Source: Streptomyces sp. DH24 (GTDB taxonomy: Bacteria; Actinomycetota; Actinomycetes; Streptomycetales; Streptomycetaceae). Taken from it: a stretch of DNA of 64,000 bases. The position numbers and the translations under genes were made by a program. Where the stretch lies: positions 1 to 64,000 of the forward strand of contig NZ_JARVKW010000006.1 of assembly GCF_029813775.1 (NCBI RefSeq). Direction: 5' to 3'. The notes under the pieces were generated by a model. That model searched no databases. It saw only the letters and a program-made list of their open reading frames with translations, and had not been told where the DNA came from. Shown here one piece after another: positions 17,652 to 25,691 of this stretch (position 1 is its first letter; each line of letters begins with the position of its first letter).

Positions 17652-18590
17652 ATGAGCACCAACTCCCGCCTGCGCACCTTCGGTTCGCGTGAGGTCGGCC
17701 CCGGCAGGCCCGTCTACATCTGCGGCGAGATCGGCATCAACCACAACGGCGACCTCGACAACGCCTTCAAGCTCATCGACGTGGCCGCCGAGGCCGGCTG
17801 CGACGCGGTCAAGTTCCAGAAGCGCACGCCGGAGATCTGCACCCCGCGCGACCAGTGGGACATCGAGCGCGACACCCCCTGGGGCCGGATGACGTACATC
17901 GACTACCGCCACCGCGTGGAGTTCGGCGAGGACGAGTACCGCCGGATCGACGAGTACTGCAAGTCGAAGAACATCGACTGGTTCGCCTCCCCGTGGGACA
18001 CCGAGGCCGTCGCCTTCCTGGAGAAGTTCGACGTCCCGGCCCACAAGGTCGCCTCCGCCTCGCTGACCGACGACGAGCTGCTGCGCGCCCTGCGCGCCAC
18101 CGGCCGCACGGTCATCCTCTCCACCGGCATGTCGACCCCGAAGCAGATCCGCCACGCGGTCGAGGTCCTGGGCTCGGAGAACATCCTCATGTGCCACGCC
18201 ACCTCGACCTACCCGTCGGTGGCCGAGGAGCTCAACCTCCGCGTGATCAACACGCTGGAGAAGGAGTACCCGAACGTCCCGATCGGCTACTCCGGCCACG
18301 AGACCGGCCTGCAGACCACGCTCGCCGCCGTCGCCCTCGGCGCCGTCTTCGTGGAGCGCCACATCACCCTGGACCGCGCCATGTGGGGCTCCGACCAGGC
18401 CGCCTCCGTCGAGCCGCAGGGCCTGACCCGCCTGGTGCGCGACATCCGCACCATCGAGGCCTCCCTCGGCGACGGCGTGAAGAAGGTCTACGAGTCCGAG
18501 CTCGGCCCGATGAAGAAGCTGCGCCGCGTCGCCGGCGTCGTCGCCGAGGCGGAGATCGCCGACGCCGCGGGCGAGCCGGTCACGGTCTGA
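17652..18590 (+). CDS. neuB: Nonulosonic acid synthase (NeuB family, no SAF domain)
   Basis: 312-aa TIM-barrel synthase condensing PEP with a hexose (or its 6-phosphate). Family blocks: YICGEIGINHNGDLDNAF, CDAVKFQKRTPE, DTPWGRMTYIDYRHRVEFG, FASPWDTEAVAFLE, KVASASLTDDELL, ILSTGMST, HATSTYPS, IGYSGHETG and VFVERHITLDR. It ends near residue 312, so the C-terminal SAF (antifreeze-like) lid domain of usual NeuB (about 345 aa) is absent. No NeuC epimerase is nearby, which favours Kdn from mannose-6-phosphate over N-acetylneuraminate; this is inference. Confidence 0.9.
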   Translation: MSTNSRLRTFGSREVGPGRPVYICGEIGINHNGDLDNAFKLIDVAAEAGCDAVKFQKRTPEICTPRDQWDIERDTPWGRMTYIDYRHRVEFGEDEYRRIDEYCKSKNIDWFASPWDTEAVAFLEKFDVPAHKVASASLTDDELLRALRATGRTVILSTGMSTPKQIRHAVEVLGSENILMCHATSTYPSVAEELNLRVINTLEKEYPNVPIGYSGHETGLQTTLAAVALGAVFVERHITLDRAMWGSDQAASVEPQGLTRLVRDIRTIEASLGDGVKKVYESELGPMKKLRRVAGVVAEAEIADAAGEPVTV

Positions 18591-18645
18591 TCCCTGCCCC
18601 ACCCTCCCCCACGCCCTGACGCCCAGACGGGACGGTCGTACGCCG

Positions 18646-19746
18646 ATGAGCCCCCGCGCCGGGAATGCCGGCCCCCACACTCTCGCCTTCGTCGAGAGCC
18701 CGGTACAGCTGCTGAACGTGCTGGAGTGGGCGCACGCGCACACCCCGGGCGCGGGGGACGGCGGGGGAGGGGACGCGGCGTCGCGGGCGGGGGTCACCCT
18801 CGTGGTGCTCTCGCCGAACGACCCGATGACGCGCGGCCAGCTGCGGCGCATGTCGGAGCTGGCCCGTCAGGAGGGCTACGAGGTCCGCTGGGAGGAAGCC
18901 CGGGGCGGTGCGGCGGCACCGTTCCAGACGATCGGCGGCCTGGCGGGCCTCCTCCGCCGGGCCGGCCGCGTCGTGCTGGGGGACCCGTTCTCCCGGTACG
19001 TGCAGCTCCTGCTGACCATCACCCGGGCGAACGAACTGGTCGTCGTCGACGACGGCACCGCGACCATGGAGTTCGTCGGCCAGCTCGCCCGCGGCGAACG
19101 CCTCGTGCGCTGGCACCGCAAGGGCGGCCGCCCGGGGCCGAGGGACCTGGTGTTCGCGCCGGTGTCGTCCTCGGCCCGGCGCCGGCTCACCCCCAGCGAG
19201 CGGCGCAGGGTGCAGATCTTCACCTCGATGCCGATCGAGGAGACGCCGCGCGGTGTGACCGTCACCGCCCACGACTTCGGCTGGACCCGCGCCCGGTTCG
19301 GCCCGCCCCGCATCACCAAGGGCGCCGACATGGTGGGCACCTCCCTGGTGGAGACCGGGGTCGTGGACGGCGAGCGTTACCTGGACGCCGTGCGGGCGCT
19401 CGCCAAGACGCACGGCGCGACGCGCTACTTCGCCCACCGCCGGGAGAGCGCCGACAAACTGCACCGGCTGGCCGTGGACACGGGCCTTGAGGTCGTCCGG
19501 CCCGACCTGCCCCTGGAGCTCATCGCCCGGCGCGGCCCCATCGGCCGGACCATCCTCAGTTTCCCGTCGACCGTGGTGCACACCCTGCCGCTGGCGCTCG
19601 CCGGCACCGAGGTCCGGGTGGCCGTGTGCGACATCGACCCCGCGTGGCTGACCCAGGGGGCGTCCCCGCGGGCCCGCGGCTTCCTGTCCGGCGTCACCGG
19701 CACGGCCCGGGGAGTGGACCGGCTGGCTGCGGTCAGCGCCGGCTGA
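18646..19746 (+). CDS. GT52-like (sialyltransferase/polysialyl) glycosyltransferase
   Basis: 366 aa, cytosolic. The start HTLAFVESPVQLLNVLEW and later VLGDPFSRYVQLLL, NELVVVDDGTATMEF, RYFAHRRESADKL and ILSFPSTVVHTLPLAL follow the GT52/capsule sialyltransferase layout: a GT-B fold with a D-D-G motif, an H-containing loop, then an S/T motif. Last gene of the four-gene operon; 55 bp separate it from neuB. Family assignment is by pattern and moderately sure; donor is presumably the CMP-nonulosonate. Confidence 0.68.
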   Translation: MSPRAGNAGPHTLAFVESPVQLLNVLEWAHAHTPGAGDGGGGDAASRAGVTLVVLSPNDPMTRGQLRRMSELARQEGYEVRWEEARGGAAAPFQTIGGLAGLLRRAGRVVLGDPFSRYVQLLLTITRANELVVVDDGTATMEFVGQLARGERLVRWHRKGGRPGPRDLVFAPVSSSARRRLTPSERRRVQIFTSMPIEETPRGVTVTAHDFGWTRARFGPPRITKGADMVGTSLVETGVVDGERYLDAVRALAKTHGATRYFAHRRESADKLHRLAVDTGLEVVRPDLPLELIARRGPIGRTILSFPSTVVHTLPLALAGTEVRVAVCDIDPAWLTQGASPRARGFLSGVTGTARGVDRLAAVSAG

Positions 19747-20015
19747 ACCCCACCCCCCCGGAGCACCGGTGGAGCGATGTCCAATGGGTGAACATCGCCG
19801 GGATGGGCTGCGCGCGCCGTGGTACCTGTGGAGAAGCGGGTTACTCTCCGTGGCTCTCATGATCCAAGCCGTGAGAAAATCGGGCAGTTTACCCGCCTCC
19901 ATCGACAGCTATGCGTCGGCCGGTCAATTTTTTCTTCCCGAACGGGTTGAAGTTTTGTTGATCGCGGGTCGGTCGACCACTCCGGCGTCCTACCCTTCAG
20001 AGGGTGAAGCAACTG

Positions 20016-21239
20016 ATGTCTCCAGAGTCCGAGGCCGACCTCCCCGGGGAAGCCGTGCTTCCCGGTGCGCTCCCCGAGGCGCTCCGTGCCGAGCTTGTCG
20101 TGTTCCGGCGCGATTTGCACATGCACCCCGAGCTCGGCAACCAGGAGTTCCGTACCACCGCCGCGATCAAGGAACGGCTGGAGCAGGCCGGCCTCCGGCC
20201 CCGCGTGCTGGCCGGCGGTACCGGACTCGTGTGCGACATCGGTGAGGGGCTCGACCCGGGCCCCGGCATGCTCGCGCTGCGGGCCGACATCGACGGGCTG
20301 CCCATCCCGGACACGAAGAGTGAGTGCCCGTACCGCTCGACCGTGCCGGACCGCGCGCACGCCTGCGGACACGACGTGCACACCACGGTCGTGCTGGGCA
20401 CCGGTCTCGTACTGGCCGATCTGCACCGGGCCGGGCTGCTGCCGCGGCCGGTGCGGCTGATCTTCCAGCCCGCCGAGGAGGTGCTGCCGGGCGGTGCCGC
20501 CGACGCCATCGCGTGCGGCGTCCTGGACGGCGTCGCCCGGATCGTCGCCGTGCACTGCGACCCCCGCGTGGACGCCGGGAAGATCGGCCTGCGGCACGGC
20601 GCGATCACCTCGGCCTGCGACCGCCTCGAAGTCGCGCTGGACGGACCCGGCGGCCACACCGCCCGGCCGCACCTGACGACCGACCTGGTCACGGCCGCCG
20701 CCCGGGTCGCCGTCGACGTGCCCGCCCTCGTCGCGCGGCGCGTCGACAGCCGCAGCGGAGTCGCCGTGACCTGGGGCCGCATCGAGTCCGGCCACGCGCC
20801 GAACGTCATCCCGCAGCACGCCGAGCTGTCCGGGACCGTGCGCTGCCTGGACATCGAGGCCTGGCGGCAGGCCCCCGACCTGCTGGTCGCCGCGATCGAC
20901 GAGGTCGCCAACCTGCACGGGGCCAAGCCGCAGATCGACTACGTCCGCGGCGTGCCGCCCGTGGTCAACGACCCCGACGTGGTCGGTCTGCTGCGGGACG
21001 CCATGATCGCCCGGCGCGGCGTGCTCTCCGTCGAGGGGACCGAACAGAGCCTGGGCGGCGAGGACTTCTCCTGGTATCTGGAGCACGTGCCGGGCGCCAT
21101 GGCGCGGCTCGGTGTGCGCACCCCCGGGGAGCGCCTGGTGCGGGACCTCCACCAGGGCGACTTCGACGCCGACGAGTCGGCGATCGACGTGGGCGTCGAG
21201 CTGTTCACGGCCGCCGCGCTGCTCGACGCGACCCAGTAG
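20016..21239 (+). CDS. M20 family metallopeptidase/amidohydrolase
   Basis: 407 aa. It has FRRDLHMHPELGNQEF, LRADIDGLPI, HACGHDVHTTVVLG (metal ligands), FQPAEEVLPGGA, GGHTARPHL and the C-terminal SLGGEDFSWYLEHVPGAM, as in N-acyl-amino-acid hydrolases (HipO/AbgB/IAA-hydrolase group). Substrate not readable. Start is ATG 20016 or GTG 20004; AGAGGG lies about 11 nt before the ATG. The upstream 269 bp include an AT-rich stretch (about 19925-19965) that probably holds its promoter. Confidence 0.88.
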   Translation: MSPESEADLPGEAVLPGALPEALRAELVVFRRDLHMHPELGNQEFRTTAAIKERLEQAGLRPRVLAGGTGLVCDIGEGLDPGPGMLALRADIDGLPIPDTKSECPYRSTVPDRAHACGHDVHTTVVLGTGLVLADLHRAGLLPRPVRLIFQPAEEVLPGGAADAIACGVLDGVARIVAVHCDPRVDAGKIGLRHGAITSACDRLEVALDGPGGHTARPHLTTDLVTAAARVAVDVPALVARRVDSRSGVAVTWGRIESGHAPNVIPQHAELSGTVRCLDIEAWRQAPDLLVAAIDEVANLHGAKPQIDYVRGVPPVVNDPDVVGLLRDAMIARRGVLSVEGTEQSLGGEDFSWYLEHVPGAMARLGVRTPGERLVRDLHQGDFDADESAIDVGVELFTAAALLDATQ

Positions 21240-21448
21240 ACACCGGCCGCAGAACCGTCCCGGCCGTCACCGGATGCGCGTACTCCGGTTGCGGCCGGGG
21301 CCGGGGCGGGAGAGCCTGACGCCGTGCGGGGTGGAGCGGGCGCACCTCTGTCCCGGGCGCACCCATTCATTCCGGTGGTTCACAAGGCCGTAACCGGCCA
21401 TCGGCACGAATGGATAACGGCCCGGCGGAACCCCGTTCCCAGAAGTGT

Positions 21449-21460
21449 CTACGCGCGTTA
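21449..21460. promoter_or_regulatory. Nucleoside-regulon operator, copy 1 (CTACGCGCGTTA)
   Basis: Variant of the 12-bp palindrome CTACGCGCGTAG, 54 bp before the bmp1 start. One of six copies, each upstream of a nucleoside transport or salvage gene. Confidence 0.8.
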
Positions 21461-21514
21461 ATGTGCGCCGAACTCAGCACCCACGGCGGGGCTTGGAGAA
21501 TGGGGAACCTCACA

Positions 21515-22570
21515 ATGCGTCGGATGACCAAACTGACCCGCGTCGCGGTGGGGGTCGCGTCGCTCGCGCTGGCCGCCACGGCCTGCGGCGGAACCAGCGG
21601 TGACAGCGGCAGCGGTGGCGACGAGACCAAGGACGACAAGGGCCTCGCGATCGCGTACGACATCGGCGGCAAGGGCGACCAGTCCTTCAACGACGCCGCG
21701 TACGCCGGTCTGCAGAAGGCCCAGAAGGAGTTCGGCTACAAGACCGCCGACATCGAGCCCACCGAGGGCGAGACCGACGCCGACAAGGAGCAGCGCCTCG
21801 CGTCGCTCGCCAAGCAGGGCTACAACCCGGTCATCGGCGTGGGCTTCGCCTACGGCCCCGCGATGGAGGCCGTGGCCAAGAAGTACCCGAAGACCACCTT
21901 CGGCATCGTGGACTCCGTCGTCGAGGGCGCGAACGTCGCGTCCCTCGTCTTCGCCGAGGAGCAGGCCTCCTACCTCGCCGGCGTCGCCGCGGCCAAGGCC
22001 ACCAAGACCAACACCGTCGGCTTCGTCGGCGGCGTGGACATCCCCCTGATCCACAAGTTCGAGGCCGGCTACAAGCAGGGTGTGCAGGACACGAGCGGCG
22101 GCAAGGTCAAGGTCGTCTCGCAGTACCTGACCCAGACGGCCGAGGAGGGCGGCTTCTCCAGCCCCGACAAGGGCAAGGCCGCCGCCGAGGGCCAGATCGA
22201 GAAGAAGGCCGACGTCGTCTACCAGGCGGCCGGGCTGTCCGGCCAGGGCGTCATCGAGGCCGCCGCCAAGGCGAAGGTCTGGGCGATCGGCGTCGACTCC
22301 GACCAGTACCAGCAGGCGGCGCTGTCGGCGTACAAGCAGTACATCCTCACCTCCGCCCTCAAGGACGTCGGCGGCGCGGTCTACACGCTGGCCAAGTCCG
22401 TCGAGGACGGCAAGCCGCTGACCGGCACCCAGACCTTCGACCTGAAGGAGAACGGCGTCGGCCTGTCCGAGAGCAACCCGGAGTTCGCCAAGGTCGCGGG
22501 CCTCGCGGACGCGGTCGCCAAGGCGAAGGAAGGCATCATCGACGGCTCCATCAAGGTGAAGACCGAGTAG
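21515..22570 (+). CDS. Nucleoside-binding lipoprotein, Bmp family (first copy)
   Basis: 351 aa. Lipoprotein signal MRRMTKLTRVAVGVASLALAATAC puts the lipidated Cys at 24. The mature part is a Bmp/PnrA periplasmic-binding domain (IAYDIGGKGDQSFNDAAYAGL, YNPVIGVGFAYG, FGIVDSVVEGANVASLVFAEEQASYLAG, FVGGVDIPLIHKFEAGY, AIGVDSDQYQQAALS). PnrA-type proteins bind purine nucleosides. ATG at 21515 follows GGGGAA; earlier in-frame codons would run through the operator. A strong hairpin follows, then a paralogue, then the transporter genes. Confidence 0.92.
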   Translation: MRRMTKLTRVAVGVASLALAATACGGTSGDSGSGGDETKDDKGLAIAYDIGGKGDQSFNDAAYAGLQKAQKEFGYKTADIEPTEGETDADKEQRLASLAKQGYNPVIGVGFAYGPAMEAVAKKYPKTTFGIVDSVVEGANVASLVFAEEQASYLAGVAAAKATKTNTVGFVGGVDIPLIHKFEAGYKQGVQDTSGGKVKVVSQYLTQTAEEGGFSSPDKGKAAAEGQIEKKADVVYQAAGLSGQGVIEAAAKAKVWAIGVDSDQYQQAALSAYKQYILTSALKDVGGAVYTLAKSVEDGKPLTGTQTFDLKENGVGLSESNPEFAKVAGLADAVAKAKEGIIDGSIKVKTE

Positions 22571-22589
22571 GGCCGGGACCGAACCCGGT

Positions 22590-22625
22590 GAAGCGGGCGG
22601 GCGCCGGACGGCGCCCGCCCGCTTC
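22590..22625. terminator. Strong hairpin after bmp1
   Basis: A perfect 16-bp stem (22590-22605 with 22610-22625) and a 4-nt loop, 20 bp past the stop. It probably ends or attenuates bmp1 transcription, leaving bmp2 to its own promoter. Confidence 0.75.
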
Positions 22626-22761
22626 GCGCGTCCCGGAAAGGTCACCGAACGCCACCCGGTGTTTGCGTTCGGCAAGGTCCCGGACGGCCCCGTCCGCCGT
22701 GTCGCGCGCCTCAGGCCACGGGCGCATAACAAGGTGGACAGAAGGGGTTTTCAGGCAGGTC

Positions 22762-22773
22762 TACGCGCGTTAA
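22762..22773. promoter_or_regulatory. Nucleoside-regulon operator, copy 2 (CTACGCGCGTTA)
   Basis: Same variant as upstream of bmp1, with flanks also similar (TCTACGCGCGTTAAT in both). It lies 65 bp before the bmp2 start. Confidence 0.8.
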
Positions 22774-22838
22774 TCTGCGGCGGAAGCCAGCGCCGCAGCC
22801 GAACCGTCCCGGCGCTTGTACGACAGGAGCACCAACAC

Positions 22839-23888
22839 ATGCGCCGGATTTCCCGGATCACGGTCGCAGGCGCAGCGACCGCCTCCCTGGCCCTCGCGCT
22901 GTCCGCCTGCGGCGGTACCTCGACCTCCGCCGGCTCGTCCGAGTCGAAGGGCGACAAGGGCCTCGCCATCGCGTACGACGTCGGCGGCAGGGGCGACCAG
23001 TCCTTCAACGACGCGGCGTACGCGGGCCTGGAGAAGGCGGAGAAGGAGTTCGGTTACGACACGGCCGACATCGAGCCCACCGAGGGCGAGACCGACGCCG
23101 ACAAGCAGCAGCGCCTGGAATCGCTGGCCAAGCAGGGCTACAACCCGGTGATCGGGGTGGGCTACGCGTACGCCACCGCCCTCAAGGGCGCCGCGGAGAA
23201 GTTCCCGGACACCACCTTCGGCATCGTGGACGACTCCACCGTCGAGGCGAAGAACGTCGCCGACCTCGTGTTCTCCGAGGAAGAGGCCTCCTACCTCGCC
23301 GGTGTGGCGGCCGCCAAGTCCACCAGGAGCAACGTCGTGGGCTTCGTCGGCGGGGTGGACATCCCGCTGATCCACAAGTTCCAGGCGGGCTTCGCGCAGG
23401 GCGTCAAGGACACCAACCCCAAGGCCAAGGTGCTGACGCAGTACCTGACCCAGACGGCCGAGGAGGGCGGCTTCTCCAGCCCGGACAAGGGCAAGACGGC
23501 CGCCGAGGGCCAGATCGAGAAGAAGGCCGACGTCGTCTACGCCGCGGCCGGTCTGTCCGGTCAGGGCGTCATCGAGGCCGCCGCCGCCAACAAGGTGTGG
23601 GCGATCGGCGTCGACTCCGACCAGTACAAGCAGGCGGCCCTCGCCAAGTTCAAGGACGCGATCCTCACCTCGGCGACGAAGGACGTCGCCAAGGCGGTCT
23701 ACAACCTGGCGAAGTCGGTCGAGGACGGCAAGCCGCAGACCGGTATCGTCAGGGGCGATCTGAAGACCGGCGAGGTCGGCCTCTCCGACTCGAACCCCGA
23801 GTTCAAGGAGAACGCCGAGCTCCAGAAGGCGGTCGAAGAGGCCAAGGAGAAGATCATCAGCGGCGAGATCAAGGTCAAGAGCAGCTGA
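22839..23888 (+). CDS. Nucleoside-binding lipoprotein, Bmp family (second copy)
   Basis: 349 aa, a close paralogue of the preceding protein. Signal peptide ends LALSAC (Cys24). Blocks IAYDVGGRGDQSFNDAAYAGL, FGIVDDSTVEAKNVADLVFSEE, FVGGVDIPLIHKFQAGF and AIGVDSDQYKQAALAKF match the first copy closely, with divergence mainly in the linker and last 60 residues. ATG at 22839 follows CAGGAG. Tandem duplication took the operator too. The two may differ in nucleoside preference. Confidence 0.92.
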   Translation: MRRISRITVAGAATASLALALSACGGTSTSAGSSESKGDKGLAIAYDVGGRGDQSFNDAAYAGLEKAEKEFGYDTADIEPTEGETDADKQQRLESLAKQGYNPVIGVGYAYATALKGAAEKFPDTTFGIVDDSTVEAKNVADLVFSEEEASYLAGVAAAKSTRSNVVGFVGGVDIPLIHKFQAGFAQGVKDTNPKAKVLTQYLTQTAEEGGFSSPDKGKTAAEGQIEKKADVVYAAAGLSGQGVIEAAAANKVWAIGVDSDQYKQAALAKFKDAILTSATKDVAKAVYNLAKSVEDGKPQTGIVRGDLKTGEVGLSDSNPEFKENAELQKAVEEAKEKIISGEIKVKSS

Positions 23889-23909
23889 CAGCACGACTTC
23901 GAGCAGCGT

Positions 23910-23925
23910 GTAACCCCGGGGTTAC
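23910..23925. promoter_or_regulatory. 16-bp perfect palindrome GTAACCCCGGGGTTAC
   Basis: Perfect 16-bp palindrome 21 bp after the bmp2 stop and just before the terminator-like hairpin. Could be a protein site; it has no loop and is a poor RNA hairpin. Confidence 0.35.
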
Positions 23926-23932
23926 GTCCGCT

Positions 23933-23972
23933 CAACGGGGTACGGGGAGGCCTGCCTCCCTGTGCCCCGTTG
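23933..23972 (+). terminator. 19-bp hairpin after bmp2
   Basis: CAACGGGG...GGC (23933-23951) pairs with 23954-23972; the only two non-Watson-Crick positions can form wobble pairs in RNA. It separates bmp2 from the ATPase-permease unit, which has its own operator copy. Confidence 0.6.
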
Positions 23973-24007
23973 TCCCGGTCGTCACTCCCATCGATGCCGT
24001 AGGGGCG

Positions 24008-24019
24008 CTACGCGCGTAG
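24008..24019. promoter_or_regulatory. Nucleoside-regulon operator, copy 3 (CTACGCGCGTAG)
   Basis: Perfect 12-bp palindrome 28 bp before the proposed start of the transporter ATPase and 16 bp before its ribosome site. Confidence 0.85.
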
Positions 24020-24047
24020 ACGACCCCCGTCCACAGGAGAGTGCGCC

Positions 24048-25691
24048 ATCAACGCGTCCAGCAGCCCTCCGGCCGGAGCGGCGGCAGGCGGTACGACCGC
24101 CGTCGAGCTCGCCGGGATCACGAAGCGATTCCCGGGCGTCGTGGCCAACCACGACATCCACCTCACGGTCCGCAAGGGCACCGTCCACGCCCTCGTCGGC
24201 GAGAACGGCGCCGGCAAGTCGACCCTGATGAAGATCCTCTACGGCATGCAGAAGCCGGACGAGGGCACCATCGGCGTCGACGGCGAGCAGGTCACCTTCT
24301 CGTCGCCGGCCGACGCCATCTCCCGCGGCATCGGCATGGTGCACCAGCACTTCATGCTCGCCGACAACCTCACCGTGCTCGAAAACGTGGTCCTCGGCAG
24401 CGAGAAGCTGCACGGCATCGGCGCCAGGGCCCGCCGCAGGATCAACGAGATCTCCGAGCGCTACGGCCTCGACGTGCGCCCCGACGCCCTCGTGGAGGAA
24501 CTCGGCGTCGCCGCCCGCCAGCGCGTGGAGATCCTCAAGGTCCTCTACCGCGGCGCCCGCACGCTCATCCTCGACGAGCCGACCGCCGTGCTCGTCCCGC
24601 AGGAGGTCGACGCCCTCTTCGCCAACCTGCGCGAACTGCGCTCCGAGGGCCTGTCGGTCATCTTCATCTCCCACAAGCTCGGCGAGGTCCTCTCCGTCGC
24701 CGACGAGATCACCGTCATCCGGCGCGGCACCACCGTCGGCACGGCCGTCCCCGCCGAGACGACGCCCCGTCAGCTCGCCGAGATGATGGTCGGCAGCGAG
24801 CTCCCGACGCCGGAGACCGCCGAGTCGACGGTCACCGACCGGCCCGTCATCACCGTCGACAAGCTGCGCCTGCAGGCGCCGGGCGGCAAGGCCCTGCTGG
24901 ACGACATCACCTTCACCATCCACGCCGGCGAGGTGCTGGGCATCGCGGGCGTCGAGGGCAACGGCCAGACCGAACTGGTCGACGCGCTCATCGGCCTGAG
25001 GGCACCCGACTCCGGGACCATCCGGCTGGCCGAGGACGAGATCACCGCCTGGCCCACCCGCAGGCGCCGCGAGGAGGGCATCGGCTACATCCCCGAGGAC
25101 CGCCACCGCCACGGCCTGCTGCTGGAAGCGCCCCTGTGGGAGAACCGCATCCTCGGCCACGTCACCGAGAAGCCCAACGCCAAGGGCGTCTGGCTCGACC
25201 CGAAGGCCGCCCAGGAGGACACCCGGCGGATCGTCACCAAGTACGACGTCCGCACCCCCGGCATCGACGTCACCGCCGCCTCCCTGTCCGGCGGCAACCA
25301 GCAGAAGCTGATCGTCGGCCGCGAGATGAGCCACCAGCCGCGCTTCCTCATCGCCGCGCACCCCACCCGCGGTGTGGACGTCGGCGCGCAGGCCGCGATC
25401 TGGGACCACATCCGCGAGGCCCGCCGCGAGGGCCTGGCCGTGCTGCTGATCTCCGCCGACCTCGACGAGCTGATCGGCCTGTCCGACACCCTCCGCGTGA
25501 TCTACAACGGCAAGCTGGTCGCCGACGCCGACCCGGCCACCATCACCCCGGAGGAACTCGGCTCCGCCATGACCGGCGCCGCCACCGGGCACCTCGAACA
25601 CGACGAGACCCCCGGGACGGCGGCGGACACCACCCCCGAGACTCCCGACCTCCGCAAGTCTCCCGAGGCTCCGGAAGACGAGGCCCGCTGA
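24048..25691 (+). CDS. Nucleoside ABC transporter ATPase (two nucleotide-binding domains)
   Basis: 547 aa. Domain 1 has ITKRFPGVVANHDIHLTV, Walker A GENGAGKS (about 51-58) and LILDEPTAVL. Domain 2 has the degenerate GVEGNGQTEL in place of Walker A, LSGGNQQKL, and AHPTRGVDVGA where the Walker B region has alanine-histidine instead of aspartate-glutamate. This fits RbsA/NupA-like importers. No ATG, GTG or TTG lies between the in-frame stop at 24000 and GTG 24141, which would remove the first strand. The likely start is AUC at 24048, 8 nt after a perfect AGGAG. It overlaps the first permease by one base. Confidence 0.88.
   Translation: MNASSSPPAGAAAGGTTAVELAGITKRFPGVVANHDIHLTVRKGTVHALVGENGAGKSTLMKILYGMQKPDEGTIGVDGEQVTFSSPADAISRGIGMVHQHFMLADNLTVLENVVLGSEKLHGIGARARRRINEISERYGLDVRPDALVEELGVAARQRVEILKVLYRGARTLILDEPTAVLVPQEVDALFANLRELRSEGLSVIFISHKLGEVLSVADEITVIRRGTTVGTAVPAETTPRQLAEMMVGSELPTPETAESTVTDRPVITVDKLRLQAPGGKALLDDITFTIHAGEVLGIAGVEGNGQTELVDALIGLRAPDSGTIRLAEDEITAWPTRRRREEGIGYIPEDRHRHGLLLEAPLWENRILGHVTEKPNAKGVWLDPKAAQEDTRRIVTKYDVRTPGIDVTAASLSGGNQQKLIVGREMSHQPRFLIAAHPTRGVDVGAQAAIWDHIREARREGLAVLLISADLDELIGLSDTLRVIYNGKLVADADPATITPEELGSAMTGAATGHLEHDETPGTAADTTPETPDLRKSPEAPEDEAR

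Noticed and set aside
24141-25691. GTG 24141 as start of the transporter ATPase
   Set aside because: It would delete the first conserved strand (ELAGITKRFPGV) and has no ribosome site, whereas ATC 24048 has one.
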